64,000 nucleotides of DNA, taken from positions 744,001 through 808,000 of the forward strand of contig JAQEYU010000001.1 in the NCBI GenBank assembly GCA_027692465.1, read 5' to 3'. Made by a program: the position numbers and the translations under genes. Below the pieces are notes generated by a model. That model was not told the DNA's origin and did no database searches. It worked only from the letters and a program-made list of their open reading frames with translations. Below are positions 9,019 through 18,206 of the stretch, in pieces. Positions within the stretch are counted from its first letter, which is position 1; each line of letters begins with the position of its first letter. The DNA is from Enterococcaceae bacterium OF42-14pH9A (lineage in GTDB: Bacteria > Bacillota > Bacilli > Lactobacillales > Enterococcaceae).

Positions 9019-10888
9019 TCAAAAAAGACCAGCCTCCTCGCCCATCAAAACCCTGAAACGTCTCTTGGGGATCATGTTCGGCGACTACAAATTGCAACTG
9101 ATCGTCGTTTTGGTGATGATCCTGCTTTCGGCATTTGCCAATGTTCGTGGGGCACTCTTTTTACAGACCGTTATCGACCAATACATTACGCCGTTGATTG
9201 GAACCAGCAATCCTGACTTTTCCGGGTTACTGAAAGCAATCACCCAGATGGCACTAATCTACGTGGTTGGGGTCCTGGCTGGTTTGACTTACAACTTTAT
9301 GATGGTCCGTATCAGTGAAGGCACCCAAAAGAAAATTCGGGATCAGATGTTCACTCATATGGAATCACTGCCGATCCGCTATTTCGACCAGAATTCCCAC
9401 GGTGACATCATGAGCCACTTTACCAACGATACCGATACATTGCGGCAGATGATCTCTCAAAGTATCCCAAATCTGATGATGGCAATGGTGACTTTTGTCT
9501 CGGTGTTCATTGCGATGTTCACCCTCAGTATCCCTTTGACGCTGTTTGTCATCGTTTCTGTTTTCCTGATGCTCAATGTAGTCCGCTTCATTTCAAAACG
9601 CAGCGGCCGCTTTTTTGGGGCCCAACAACGGGACTTGGGTGCGGTGAATGGTTATATCGAGGAAATGATGCATGGTCAAAAAGTCGTGAAAGTTTTCAAT
9701 CACGAAGACAAGGCGATGGCTGATTTTGATGAACTGAATGATGCGTTGCAAGCCAGTGCCACCCAAGCCAATGTGAATGCCAATCAGTTGATGCCGATCA
9801 TGATGAATCTGTTGAATGTGCAGTATATTCTGGTAGCTATTATCGGCGGTCTCTTTGCTATCAACGGGATCAGTGGTTTGACTGTCGGGATGATTGCTTC
9901 CTTCCTGCAGTTGAGCCGCTCATTGAACGGACCAATCAGCCAGATCTCCCAACAGATCAACTTCGTCATCATGGCTTTGGCCGGTGCCGATCGAATCTTC
10001 GGCCTCTTGGATGAAAAATCAGAAGACGACGAAGGTTACGTAACTTTGGTTAACGCCAAAGAGGAGCAGGGCATCATTACAGAAGCCAAGGAACGAACCG
10101 GCATGTGGGCATGGAAACATCCCCACACCGATGGGACGACCACTTATACTAAACTGACCGGTGATGTTGTTTTCGAAGATGTCGATTTCGGCTATGTGCC
10201 CAACAATATCGTACTTCATGATATCAATATCTACGCCAACCCCGGTCAGAAGGTCGCTTTTGTCGGAGCAACCGGTGCCGGCAAAACGACGATTACTAAT
10301 CTGATCAACCGCTTCTATGATATCCAAGAAGGTAAAATCCGCTACGATGGTATCAATATCAAAAAGATCAAAAAAGACTCCCTGCGTCGTTCATTAGGGA
10401 TCGTCCTTCAAGATACCCACCTGTTTACAGGAACCGTTCGTGATAATATCCGATTCGGTAAACTGACTGCGACAGACGATGAAGTCGAGGCAGCAGCCAA
10501 GCTGGCCAATGCCGATACTTTCATCCACCATCTGCCCGACGGTTACGACACCGTCATCACAGGCGATGGAGAAGGCATCTCACAAGGCCAGCGGCAGCTT
10601 TTGGCGATTGCTCGGGCTGCTATCGCCGATCCGCCGGTAATGATCTTGGATGAAGCGACTTCCAGTATCGACACGCGGACCGAGCGAATCGTCCAAGAAG
10701 GCATGGACAAGTTGATGAAAGGGCGAACCGTCTTTGTAATCGCCCACCGTTTGTCCACTATTCAAAACTCTGATGTAATTATGGTCTTAGATCACGGCCG
10801 AATCATCGAACGGGGCGATCATGACTCGCTCCTTGCCGAAAAAGGACTCTACTACCAACTCTATACCGGAAAAGTCGAATTGGATTGA
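9005..10888 (+). CDS. efrB: Heterodimeric ABC multidrug exporter, subunit B (EfrB/LmrD-like)
   Basis: A half-exporter of 627 residues from ATG 9005, overlapping the previous gene by 14 bp. It has an N-terminal transmembrane domain and a nucleotide-binding domain with Walker A GATGAGKTT, Walker B VMILDEATSSID with the catalytic Glu, and a slightly altered signature ISQGQRQLL. An insertion before the ATPase domain (about residues 340-385, EDDEGYVTLVNAKEEQG region) is typical of the second partner in LmrCD/EfrAB pairs. With the previous gene it should form the exporter with one degenerate and one competent ATP site. An in-frame TTG at 8996 is an alternative start. Confidence 0.88.
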   Translation: MLTNNQKRPASSPIKTLKRLLGIMFGDYKLQLIVVLVMILLSAFANVRGALFLQTVIDQYITPLIGTSNPDFSGLLKAITQMALIYVVGVLAGLTYNFMMVRISEGTQKKIRDQMFTHMESLPIRYFDQNSHGDIMSHFTNDTDTLRQMISQSIPNLMMAMVTFVSVFIAMFTLSIPLTLFVIVSVFLMLNVVRFISKRSGRFFGAQQRDLGAVNGYIEEMMHGQKVVKVFNHEDKAMADFDELNDALQASATQANVNANQLMPIMMNLLNVQYILVAIIGGLFAINGISGLTVGMIASFLQLSRSLNGPISQISQQINFVIMALAGADRIFGLLDEKSEDDEGYVTLVNAKEEQGIITEAKERTGMWAWKHPHTDGTTTYTKLTGDVVFEDVDFGYVPNNIVLHDINIYANPGQKVAFVGATGAGKTTITNLINRFYDIQEGKIRYDGINIKKIKKDSLRRSLGIVLQDTHLFTGTVRDNIRFGKLTATDDEVEAAAKLANADTFIHHLPDGYDTVITGDGEGISQGQRQLLAIARAAIADPPVMILDEATSSIDTRTERIVQEGMDKLMKGRTVFVIAHRLSTIQNSDVIMVLDHGRIIERGDHDSLLAEKGLYYQLYTGKVELD

Positions 10889-10984
10889 TTGTCGAACCCC
10901 CGCTTGCCAAATGATTGTCGAACCCCCGCTTGCCAAATGATTGTCGAACCCCCGCTTGCCAAATGATTGGCAAGCGGGGGTTTT
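10887..10984 (+). repeat. Triplicated 26-bp unit ending in a terminator
   Basis: Three exact tandem copies of a 26-bp unit (10887-10912, 10913-10938, 10939-10964), each containing AACCCCCGCTTGCCAA. Only the last is followed by the complementary arm TTGGCAAGCGGGGGTT (10967-10982), making a perfect 16-bp stem with a 4-nt loop and a T run: the efrB terminator. The first unit overlaps the efrB stop codon. Three 5' arms can compete for one 3' arm. Confidence 0.95.
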
Positions 10985-10991
10985 AAGCTAA

Positions 10992-11105
10992 GGTGTGTCT
11001 GAAAACATCGGGGGTAGCCAGAATTTTGTGACCTGCTGAAATCAAAAAGTAAAGCGGTGCTGATTCAGCCCAGCAGTGCCAACTGACGGACTTTGATTTA
11101 AGAGC
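10992..11105 (-). repeat. Dispersed MITE-like repeat, copy 3 (truncated)
   Basis: Begins GGTGTGTCTGAAAAC and contains GAAATCAAAAAGTAAAGCGG, matching the reverse orientation of the family. The far inverted end is not recognisable. Confidence 0.65.
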
Positions 11106-11190
11106 GGTTATCGGTATAATGAAAAACAAGAAAGAGCGTTAGGTCGTGCCTAAACGACTGCCAAAAAGTGACGGGGGAGGGAATTGTCTT

Positions 11191-11862
11191 TTGAATTTTT
11201 TTAAATTTGGTGCTTCTATGCTGATTGGTTCTTTTTATCGTTGTTGGCAGAAGAAACGCTACTGGAAGCATTATTTGGCTTTAACCGGTCTTCTTGCTCT
11301 GTTGTTTTTCAGTACCCGCGTGACCCTCTTCTTTAATAACTGGCGCCAATTAGAGAATACGTTGAGCTTATTTGCTCGAACACATCAATTTAATCCCTTT
11401 TCTTTATTGATGGATCTGCTGGCGGGCGGCGCTTTTGTTCTATCATTGGCATTGAGCGGCGCCGTTCTTTTCTTCTGCCTCAGAGAATATCGACGTTCCA
11501 ATGTACCCGTTGCCCAATTACCGGCTAAAAACTGGGTCCAATTAAAAAAGCAACGCCTTAATTTAGGCAGTGATTTGTTGGCAGAAGTCTGGTGGTTTTT
11601 GGGAGCGGGAATAACAGCACACCTTTTGAGTACAGGAATCACCAACAGTTTTCTAAATGACTTCCGACGCCTGGCTTCATGGAAAGATGCGGTGGCAAGC
11701 TTTTATTTCAATAATCATACTGATCTGTGGTTTACCTTTGTGATGGCGGCAATCGTTTTTTCTATCCTCTTTTTCAGTGAATCCCGGGGGCTGAGGATTA
11801 ACAAAACCTCCAAGAGTGACACTGCGGCAGCCACAAAAGAAAAGGCCACAACTTCTCTCTGA
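11191..11862 (+). CDS. Membrane protein of unknown function
   Basis: About 223 residues with four likely membrane helices: HYLALTGLLALLFFSTRV, LLMDLLAGGAFVLSLALSG with following residues, LLAEVWWFLGAGITAHLL and LWFTFVMAAIVFSILFF. A basic loop lies between helices 2 and 3, and the tail is hydrophilic. I recognise no family. The frame opens with GTG at 11146, but TTG 11191 has a strong ribosome site (GGGGGAGGG ending at 11181, 9 nt away), so I prefer it. A strong terminator overlaps the 3' end. Confidence 0.65.
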   Translation: MNFFKFGASMLIGSFYRCWQKKRYWKHYLALTGLLALLFFSTRVTLFFNNWRQLENTLSLFARTHQFNPFSLLMDLLAGGAFVLSLALSGAVLFFCLREYRRSNVPVAQLPAKNWVQLKKQRLNLGSDLLAEVWWFLGAGITAHLLSTGITNSFLNDFRRLASWKDAVASFYFNNHTDLWFTFVMAAIVFSILFFSESRGLRINKTSKSDTAAATKEKATTSL

Positions 11863-11892
11863 TTGACGGAAAGAAGAGTTGTGACCTTTTTT
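11841..11892 (+). terminator. Terminator overlapping the end of the membrane protein gene
   Basis: AAAGGCCACAACTTCT pairs with AGAAGAGTTGTGACCTTT with few mismatches, followed by T residues. The stop codon (11860-11862) lies in the loop region. Confidence 0.75.
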
Positions 11893-11895
11893 GGT

Positions 11896-12031
11896 CGTAT
11901 TGGAAACGTCAACGGCAGCTGTTTTGGATCTTTTCAACGCAAACTATGTCGTAAATCTGTCGTTTTGACACTACACAAGCTGGGCTGTACACCTTTAAAA
12001 TCGAAATCTCACTAAAGTTTTCAGCTACACT
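11896..12031 (+). repeat. Dispersed MITE-like repeat, copy 4
   Basis: Shows GGAAACGTCAACGGCAG, TTTGGATCTTTTCAACGCAA, GTCGTAAA, CTACACAAGCTGGGC and a right end AAAGTTTTCAGCTACAC, in the same order as the full copies. It ends exactly at the base before the convergent MFS gene's stop codon. Confidence 0.75.
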
Positions 12032-13318
12032 TTATTGTGGTTCGGATTTTTCTTCCGCCAGCCGCTTTTGCGATTGGATATCATAATCTCTGGCGGCGGG
12101 GATCATGAAATTCACAACTCCGCAGATCACGGTGCCGATACCGGCGATAACAAACAGTTTTTCTACACCGATTTTGTCAGCTAAAGGCCCGGCAAAAATC
12201 AAGCCGACCGGTCCTGTGATACTCATTAGTGAATTCAGCACCCCCAGCACACGACCAAGATATACCGGTTCGTAACTCTGTTGGATCATGGCCATCAGCA
12301 GGGTATTGAAGAAAGGCGTAGCCAGACCTGCAACAGCATTCAAGAGGATAAACCAGAAGAACCCGGTCTGATTTCCCGGCAAGAGACCACTGAAGGCAAA
12401 GGCACCACCGATGATGAAGTAGGCAATCAACACCGGAACCATCCGATTTTTCCATTTACCAAAAACCCCGATGACCAGCCCTCCTGCCAGCATCCCCACC
12501 GAGTAGATTACCTCAATCAGTCCGGCCTGCCCGACAGTCCCCCGAAAGTAGTCCATGGTCATCAACGGGTACATGCTGACAGCCGGCATGAATATCAAAG
12601 TGAAGGCTGCCCCAATCAAGGTAATATACCAGAGTCCTTTGTTTTTGATCAGCAGGGAGAAGCCCATTTTAGTATCGGTCAATACATGGACCGGTGATCC
12701 TTGCGCCTGGGTTTTCGGGATTTTAACGAAAAGGATCAGACCGACACCGAAGAATGCGCCCAGTACATCAAGCAGGATCAAAAAATTCATGGGCACAACT
12801 GCGAACAAAAAGGCCCCCAGAGCCGGTGCGATAATCATATTGGCCGACTGGACCACCCCCAACTGACCATTGACCCGGGTCAATTCAGTCGGCGGGACCA
12901 TCTGAGGCAGGATTGACTGAATCGTGGGCATTTGAAACGTCTGTGCCACCGAACGCATGAATAATGAAACAAAGACCAGCCAGAGAGGAAAATGATCTGA
13001 GACGGTGCCGACGATGGCCAGCGCCAAAGCAAACAAGGCGACGATGATGTCAGTAATGATCAATAAGCGTTTCTTGTCGAGACGATCCACGAAAGGACCG
13101 ACAAAAGGGCTCAACAGCACCATCGGAATCATTCCCAAAAGAGTGGCAAGACTCAAAACGGTGGCCGAGCCGGTCTCTTTTGTCAAATACCAGATAATGG
13201 CATATTGGACCACCATGCTGGTGATTCCGGAAAGAAACTGTCCAGATAAAAACAAACCGATATTCTTTTTCCATCCCGTCAGATCAAAGGACGGGGTGGG
13301 CGTGTTTCGTGTTTCCAT
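12032..13318 (-). CDS. MFS efflux transporter (MFS_3-type)
   Basis: A major facilitator protein of 428 residues with about 12 hydrophobic segments. The early GPFVDRLDKKRLLI is the MFS motif A between helices 2 and 3. General look is that of the MFS_3 drug and siderophore exporters (MefA/EntS-like). ATG 13318 follows AGGAGG with a short 4-nt spacer; the in-frame ATG at 13339 lacks such a site. It is transcribed alone on the minus strand, convergent with the membrane protein gene. The substrate is unknown. Confidence 0.85.
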   Translation of the reverse strand: METRNTPTPSFDLTGWKKNIGLFLSGQFLSGITSMVVQYAIIWYLTKETGSATVLSLATLLGMIPMVLLSPFVGPFVDRLDKKRLLIITDIIVALFALALAIVGTVSDHFPLWLVFVSLFMRSVAQTFQMPTIQSILPQMVPPTELTRVNGQLGVVQSANMIIAPALGAFLFAVVPMNFLILLDVLGAFFGVGLILFVKIPKTQAQGSPVHVLTDTKMGFSLLIKNKGLWYITLIGAAFTLIFMPAVSMYPLMTMDYFRGTVGQAGLIEVIYSVGMLAGGLVIGVFGKWKNRMVPVLIAYFIIGGAFAFSGLLPGNQTGFFWFILLNAVAGLATPFFNTLLMAMIQQSYEPVYLGRVLGVLNSLMSITGPVGLIFAGPLADKIGVEKLFVIAGIGTVICGVVNFMIPAARDYDIQSQKRLAEEKSEPQ

Positions 13319-13410
13319 AAAACCTCCTGAAAATAACATTTTTTATGAGTAAGATGCTTTTATTTTACCGTACTTTTACAGCAAAAAATAGCGAATGTAT
13401 TGGTGACTTC

Positions 13411-13439
13411 TTGGTTTATCAAAAATTTAGTGGTAAGAT
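13411..13439 (+). promoter_or_regulatory. Promoter of the first ABC-F leader
   Basis: TTGGTT (13411-13416), 17-bp spacer and TAAGAT (13434-13439), with TG one base upstream of the -10 (extended -10). It drives the leader ORF and the ABC-F gene. Confidence 0.6.
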
Positions 13440-13482
13440 AATTGTAGAGTAAAAATCTGAGGACAAGAGGAGGGAACTTTTC

Positions 13483-13626
13483 ATGGCGTGTATGTCAAAA
13501 ATAACAGCGGATAACGAACGTCAGCTGTTGCATATCAGTTTTTGTCATACAATCACTTTCAAAACAGCCTTCAAGGGGGAAGTTTACCCAAAAACAGCTG
13601 AATTTGAAGTGAATCATCGACCCTGA
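13483..13626 (+). CDS. Leader peptide ORF upstream of ABC-F gene
   Basis: A 47-codon ORF (starting MACMSKITADNERQ, ending VNHRP) with an excellent ribosome site, AGAGGAGGG, 8 nt before the ATG. It lies between a promoter and a strong terminator, all upstream of an ABC-F gene. Genes for antibiotic-resistance ABC-F proteins are commonly controlled by drug-induced ribosome stalling on such leaders. I infer the same here; the stall site is not identifiable by eye. Confidence 0.65.
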   Translation: MACMSKITADNERQLLHISFCHTITFKTAFKGEVYPKTAEFEVNHRP

Positions 13627-13659
13627 CTTGTTTCCTGAGCATCTGAAACATTTAAAGAT

Positions 13660-13693
13660 AACACGGTCATGATCCTTCGTGACCGTGTTTTTT
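13660..13693 (+). terminator. Attenuator terminator in the ABC-F leader
   Basis: A perfect 10-bp stem, AACACGGTCA (13660-13669) with TGACCGTGTT (13680-13689), and a T run, between the leader ORF and the ABC-F gene. A second copy of the 5' arm, AAACACGGTC (13747-13756), lies downstream and runs into GTCTCC (13754-13759), which is complementary to the gene's GGAGAC ribosome site (13807-13812). Confidence 0.85.
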
Positions 13694-13819
13694 GGTGCTC
13701 TGAGCAATCTCAGACAGCCCGCTGCTAGCGGCAGATCCCAGACAACAAACACGGTCTCCAATAATTGATCCATCAACGCCTCGCTTAGAAGCAGTTGCAA
13801 AGAAAAGGAGACAGAAAAC

Positions 13820-15412
13820 ATGTTGATCCAAGTAAATGATATCACTAAAAGTTACGGAACCCTCCCCTTATTCGAGGGACTTTCTCTGAGTCTTGAACAG
13901 GGAAACAAGATTGGACTGGTGGGAATGAACGGCTGCGGGAAAACATCGCTGCTGCAGATTTTAGCCGGTGAAGAAAAAGTAGATACAGGCATTGTGGCCA
14001 GGCAGAAGGGGCTGAACATTGGCTGCATTCCGCAAAAATTGCCCAACTCATCCCGGACGGTCCGTGCCTATCTGCTTGACAGTTTTAAAATGCTTAGAGA
14101 GTTGCGGATTGATTTGGAGCGAACAGCCGCAATGATGGCTGCACCGAATGCTGATTACGAGCGGCTGCTGCAGCGCTATGGACAATTACAGGCAGCTTAT
14201 GAAGCAGCCGGCGGATATACATTGGAAGATCGCATGATCGGTACTTTGAAAGGGTTGGGACTGGCGGACAAGTTGGACAGCCCGCTGCTTGAACTGAGCG
14301 GGGGGCAACGGGTTAGAGTGGAGTTGGCGCGGGTGCTGACAGAAGAAGCCGACGTTCTGCTGCTGGACGAACCCACCAATCATCTGGATACGGCCGGGAT
14401 CCAGTGGTTGGAGAGCTGGCTGGTGCATACGAAGCAGGCTTTTCTGGTGATCAGTCATGATCGGCAGTTTTTAGACAACGTCGTCACGGCTGTCGCAGAG
14501 ATTGAAGACGGCAGACTGGTGTGCTATCCGGGAAATTATACCAAATATGCTGATCTGAAAAAGGAGCGGCGCAAAGCACTGCAAAGGAGCTTTGAGCTCC
14601 AGCAAAAGGAGATCCGCCGCTTGGAAGCCATGATTCGCCGCTATCGGCAGTGGGCCAATGAAGCAGATAACGAAGATTTCTATCGCAAGGCCAAAGAACT
14701 GGAACGCCGAGCAGAAAAATTACGAGCTGCCCTTACCCGACCGCCGCAAGAGTCGAAAAAGCGACTCCAGCAGATCTCTCAGGCATCTCGTTCGGGAAAA
14801 GAGGTATTGGTGGCAGAAGACATTGGTAAACTGACTGACGAACAGCTGCTCTTTTCTGACAGCAGTTTTGTCTGCTATCGACAAGAAAAAATCGCCCTCA
14901 CAGGAGCAAACGGCAGCGGGAAGAGTACCCTGATTCGTTGCCTGTTGGGAGAAATTCCCTTGGACGAGGGCCGCATTCGGATCGGTAACAGTGTGAAAAT
15001 CGGTTATCTGCCACAGCAGCTGTTTTTTGCCGAACCGCAATTGCGTTTAATAGATTACGTTAAAAAGCAGGTGACCGATGAACAAAAGGCGCGGCAATTG
15101 CTGGCTCGTTTCGGTTTTTGTGCGGATGATGTCACTAAGCGTATCCGGGATTTATCCGGTGGCGAACAGATGCGTCTGTATCTTTTGGGCTTGTTGCAGC
15201 AAAAGATCAACCTGCTGATCCTGGACGAACCCACCAATCACCTGGATATCTACGGCAAAGAAGAACTAGAGGAGCTCTTGGAGGGCTATCATGAAACGTT
15301 GCTGGTAGTCTCGCACGATCGTTATTTTCTGAACAAGATCGCCACTTCAGGACGTCTGACCATTAAAAATCACCGCATCACCAAAGAACAGCTTGATCAG
15401 CCAACGGTTTAG
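13820..15412 (+). CDS. ABC-F ATPase, probable ribosome-protection protein
   Basis: A 530-residue soluble protein with two ABC domains and no membrane part, the ABC-F layout. Walker A motifs are GMNGCGKTS and GANGSGKST; signatures are LSGGQRVRVELAR and LSGGEQMRLYLLG; both Walker B motifs read LLLDEPTNHLD or LILDEPTNHLD. The interdomain linker (about residues 245-335) is rich in Arg, Lys and Glu, as expected for the P-site tRNA interaction motif. ABC-F proteins bind the ribosomal E site and dislodge antibiotics or rescue stalled ribosomes. The attenuated leader favours a drug-resistance role. I cannot assign it to Msr, Lsa or another named subgroup. Confidence 0.85.
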   Translation: MLIQVNDITKSYGTLPLFEGLSLSLEQGNKIGLVGMNGCGKTSLLQILAGEEKVDTGIVARQKGLNIGCIPQKLPNSSRTVRAYLLDSFKMLRELRIDLERTAAMMAAPNADYERLLQRYGQLQAAYEAAGGYTLEDRMIGTLKGLGLADKLDSPLLELSGGQRVRVELARVLTEEADVLLLDEPTNHLDTAGIQWLESWLVHTKQAFLVISHDRQFLDNVVTAVAEIEDGRLVCYPGNYTKYADLKKERRKALQRSFELQQKEIRRLEAMIRRYRQWANEADNEDFYRKAKELERRAEKLRAALTRPPQESKKRLQQISQASRSGKEVLVAEDIGKLTDEQLLFSDSSFVCYRQEKIALTGANGSGKSTLIRCLLGEIPLDEGRIRIGNSVKIGYLPQQLFFAEPQLRLIDYVKKQVTDEQKARQLLARFGFCADDVTKRIRDLSGGEQMRLYLLGLLQQKINLLILDEPTNHLDIYGKEELEELLEGYHETLLVVSHDRYFLNKIATSGRLTIKNHRITKEQLDQPTV

Positions 15413-15524
15413 ATTATGCAACCACCAACGATCCAAATAAAAAGGCAAATAAAAACCCTCAGCAACGGCAATCTCTCCTTTTTTTGCATAAGCAGTGTGA
15501 GGTCAGCTGCTTTTCAAAAAAAGG

Positions 15525-15550
15525 AGAGCCCTTTTGCAGAGGGTTCTTTT
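15525..15550. terminator. Bidirectional terminator between convergent genes
   Basis: AGAGCCCT (15525-15532) pairs with AGGGTTCT (15540-15547). T runs occur after the stem on both strands, serving the ABC-F gene and the convergent ABC exporter. Confidence 0.7.
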
Positions 15551-15557
15551 TATTCGC

Positions 15558-17312
15558 TCAGTTTTCCAAAATCTGTTCTTGAACGTACTCTCGGTACAGC
15601 GGATGATCCCTCAGAAGTTCTTGATGGGTACCGGCACCGGTGATTTGACCCTGTTCAACAAAATAAATGCGGTCAGCGTTGACGATTGTTGCCAGCCGAT
15701 GGGCGATCACAAATGTCGTCCGATCTTTCATCAACTCTTCCAATGCTCGCTGGACCTGTTCTTCTGATTGGGAATCCAGGCTGGCAGTTGCCTCGTCCAG
15801 CATCAGGATGCGCGGATTTCGTAAAAATGCCCGGGCAATCGCCAGACGCTGTTTTTGCCCGCCGGAGAGCTTAACGCCCCGTTCGCCGATCTGCGTATCC
15901 AATTGTTCAGGAAACTCCCGAACGAAATGATCCGCAAATGCCATCCTCAGCCCTTCCCACAGGCGTTCATCCGGCAAGGCCCGGGGCAGACCATAATTCA
16001 AATTGTCTCGGATTGTACCGGCCAAAACAGCACTGTCTTGGGAGACGTAACCGATCTGCGAACGCCAAGAGGATAACCTGATCGAAGTAAGGGGCTGATC
16101 GCCCACCATGATCACCCCGTTATCGGGTTGATAGAAACCTTCCAACAGACTAAAGATCGTGGACTTCCCGCTGCCGGAAGGTCCTGCAAAGGCAACGACT
16201 GTATTAGGCAGCGCTTCAAAGGAAACGTCTGTCAAAACCGGACGGCCGGTTTCGTAAGAGAAGCTGAGATTACGAGCTTTGATAGGAAGTCCGTCGATGG
16301 CAAGTTCCGCACCGGATTCCTGATTTTCCACCGGCTCTCTCAAAATCTGATCGATCCGTTCTGTTGCTCCCATCGCCCGCTGGACCTGTGCGAACAACAT
16401 AGCAAAGGTTGCTACCGGAGAAATCACATTTACCAGATACAACAAGAAGGCTACCAGCGAGCCGCTGGTCATCGTGCCTGCCTGGACCCGGATGGCACCG
16501 TAGCCCAAAAGTCCTACAAACATCCCCAGCATTGCTGTCATCATAATCGGCTGTAAAAAAGCAGAAACTTTCGCATCCTTGATACTGATTCCGAAGATCT
16601 GCTGCAGGTGTTCTTGTCCCCGATTTCGTTCAAAATCTTCGCCGTTACTGGCCTTGATCAACCGGATCTCACTGAGTTTTTCTGTCACGTCACCGCTGAA
16701 GTCGGCCGTCGCTTTTTGCAATTGCCGTCCCAATTTGGCCATGATCTTACCGATGGGCATCATGATTATCACTACCAGCGGTACACCGATAAAGATCATT
16801 GCCGCCATCTGCCAGTCCATCAAAAACAAGATAATCAAAGCTCCCACCAGCTGCAACAGCCCCGAAACCGTCGCAGGAAACTGCTGCGCCACAAGATTGG
16901 TTACAACTCCGGTATCATTTACCAGACGGGAGGTGGTCTCGCCGGATTTGTGCTCGTCATAATAGTTTACCGGCAAGAGCAGCAGATGATTCCAAAGCTC
17001 TTCTCTGAGGGCTTTGACAGTGGCTTCTCCCGCATAACGTAAAAGAAAGCTGCTTAAGGTCCCCAATGCCAATTGAGCAGCAAAGGCTGCCAACAGAATT
17101 CCCAGCATCTTTTTATCAATTTGGGCCAATTTACTGGTATCAATCAAGCCTTTTGTCAGCTGGGGGACAAGCAGGGTCGCACCGCTGGAGAGAACACTCA
17201 ATAAGATCCCCGCCAAAAATAAACCTTTCCTGCGGGTTACACGGCTGATCAAGCCCATAAAGTCTTTGAATTTATAGTTGCTGTCAGCTGTCTGGTCTGA
17301 TGCAGCTCTCAT
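15558..17312 (-). CDS. ABC multidrug exporter half-transporter (LmrA/BmrA-like)
   Basis: A 584-residue half-transporter with six membrane helices then an ATPase domain. Walker A is GPSGSGKST, the signature LSGGQKQRLAIARA, Walker B ILMLDEATASLD with a canonical catalytic Glu, and the switch His in AHRLATI. A consensus site and the lack of a partner gene argue for a homodimer of the LmrA/BmrA type that exports lipophilic drugs or lipids. AGGAGG precedes ATG 17312. It shares a bidirectional terminator with the ABC-F gene. Confidence 0.9.
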   Translation of the reverse strand: MRAASDQTADSNYKFKDFMGLISRVTRRKGLFLAGILLSVLSSGATLLVPQLTKGLIDTSKLAQIDKKMLGILLAAFAAQLALGTLSSFLLRYAGEATVKALREELWNHLLLLPVNYYDEHKSGETTSRLVNDTGVVTNLVAQQFPATVSGLLQLVGALIILFLMDWQMAAMIFIGVPLVVIIMMPIGKIMAKLGRQLQKATADFSGDVTEKLSEIRLIKASNGEDFERNRGQEHLQQIFGISIKDAKVSAFLQPIMMTAMLGMFVGLLGYGAIRVQAGTMTSGSLVAFLLYLVNVISPVATFAMLFAQVQRAMGATERIDQILREPVENQESGAELAIDGLPIKARNLSFSYETGRPVLTDVSFEALPNTVVAFAGPSGSGKSTIFSLLEGFYQPDNGVIMVGDQPLTSIRLSSWRSQIGYVSQDSAVLAGTIRDNLNYGLPRALPDERLWEGLRMAFADHFVREFPEQLDTQIGERGVKLSGGQKQRLAIARAFLRNPRILMLDEATASLDSQSEEQVQRALEELMKDRTTFVIAHRLATIVNADRIYFVEQGQITGAGTHQELLRDHPLYREYVQEQILEN

Positions 17313-17425
17313 AAAAATGCCTCCTCGTAATTCAACAGATTTGTTTCATTGTATCAGCTGTCTGGCAAAAGCCCAAGTTTCACCCAAAACTGCCCCGTGA
17401 CAGCATAAAATTCGCTAATGGTCCT

Positions 17426-18202
17426 TTATGATCCGGTGGATTTGTAGTGATGCAGACCCAGTCGCCAAAAACCGTAGGCAGGGATCCCAAAAAGCAGGCA
17501 TAACAGCGGTGCAACGGCGAAAAGTGGCTTATTTTCGTGACCAATCAGATATAAAAACGGATAGTACTGGAACCAGGCCATCGGGATTATGAAAGTTAGA
17601 AATCGCAGAACTCGTTTACCATAGATACTGAAGGGGTAACGCCCGAATTCCCGGGCACCGTCAGTGAAGATATTCATCACTTCCAAACCTTCAAGGGTGA
17701 AAAAAGTAATCCCGGCGTAAATCAAGAATAAAAAGAAGAAGAGGATTGCGCCGCAGAGAACCATCAAAAACAAAGTCAGTATTTTCAGTCCGGTCCACTC
17801 CACTTGGCTGGCAGGAATGGCATAAACGAAGATCAGGCAGGCCTGCAGCACACGTCCGATTCGGGTGAACTCCATTTTAGCCGCCAACACTTGAAAGATC
17901 GGCGAGCGGGGACGGACCAAAATCCGATCGAACTCCCCATTTGCAATCATTTGCGGAAAAACGTCAAAGCCTCGTCCAAAACATTCCGCTAGTGAAAAGG
18001 CCAGCAAGACCACCGCAAAACTCAGTAAAACCTCCTGAAAAGAGAAGCCGTCGACCTGATGGAAACGCTGAAACATGAACCACACGCCAAAAAATGCCGT
18101 CAAAGAATTCAAAAACTGCCCCAGTGCTGTTAAAGCAAAGGAAACCTTGTAAGCCATTTGACTGGCCAAATGAATCTTAAAATATTTCATATATAGACGC
18201 AT
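17426..18202 (-). CDS. ABC-2 type permease (DUF990/COG3694-like)
   Basis: A 258-residue integral membrane protein with about six helices, last gene of a three-gene ABC operon. It begins MRLYMKYFKIHLASQMAYKVSF and has the FGRGFDVFPQMIANGEFDRILVRP-type loop of the DUF990 permeases (the loop covers about residues 75-98). With the two upstream genes it matches the COG4586-COG4587-COG3694 exporter set, which is often annotated as viologen or antibiotic export. The ribosome site GGAGG lies at the end of the preceding gene, five bases upstream. Confidence 0.8.
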   Translation of the reverse strand: MRLYMKYFKIHLASQMAYKVSFALTALGQFLNSLTAFFGVWFMFQRFHQVDGFSFQEVLLSFAVVLLAFSLAECFGRGFDVFPQMIANGEFDRILVRPRSPIFQVLAAKMEFTRIGRVLQACLIFVYAIPASQVEWTGLKILTLFLMVLCGAILFFFLFLIYAGITFFTLEGLEVMNIFTDGAREFGRYPFSIYGKRVLRFLTFIIPMAWFQYYPFLYLIGHENKPLFAVAPLLCLLFGIPAYGFWRLGLHHYKSTGS

Positions 18203-18206
18203 TGGT

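Noticed and set aside
10887..10964. Three regular 26-bp repeats as a possible CRISPR
   Set aside because: The copies are directly adjacent without spacers and form part of a terminator.
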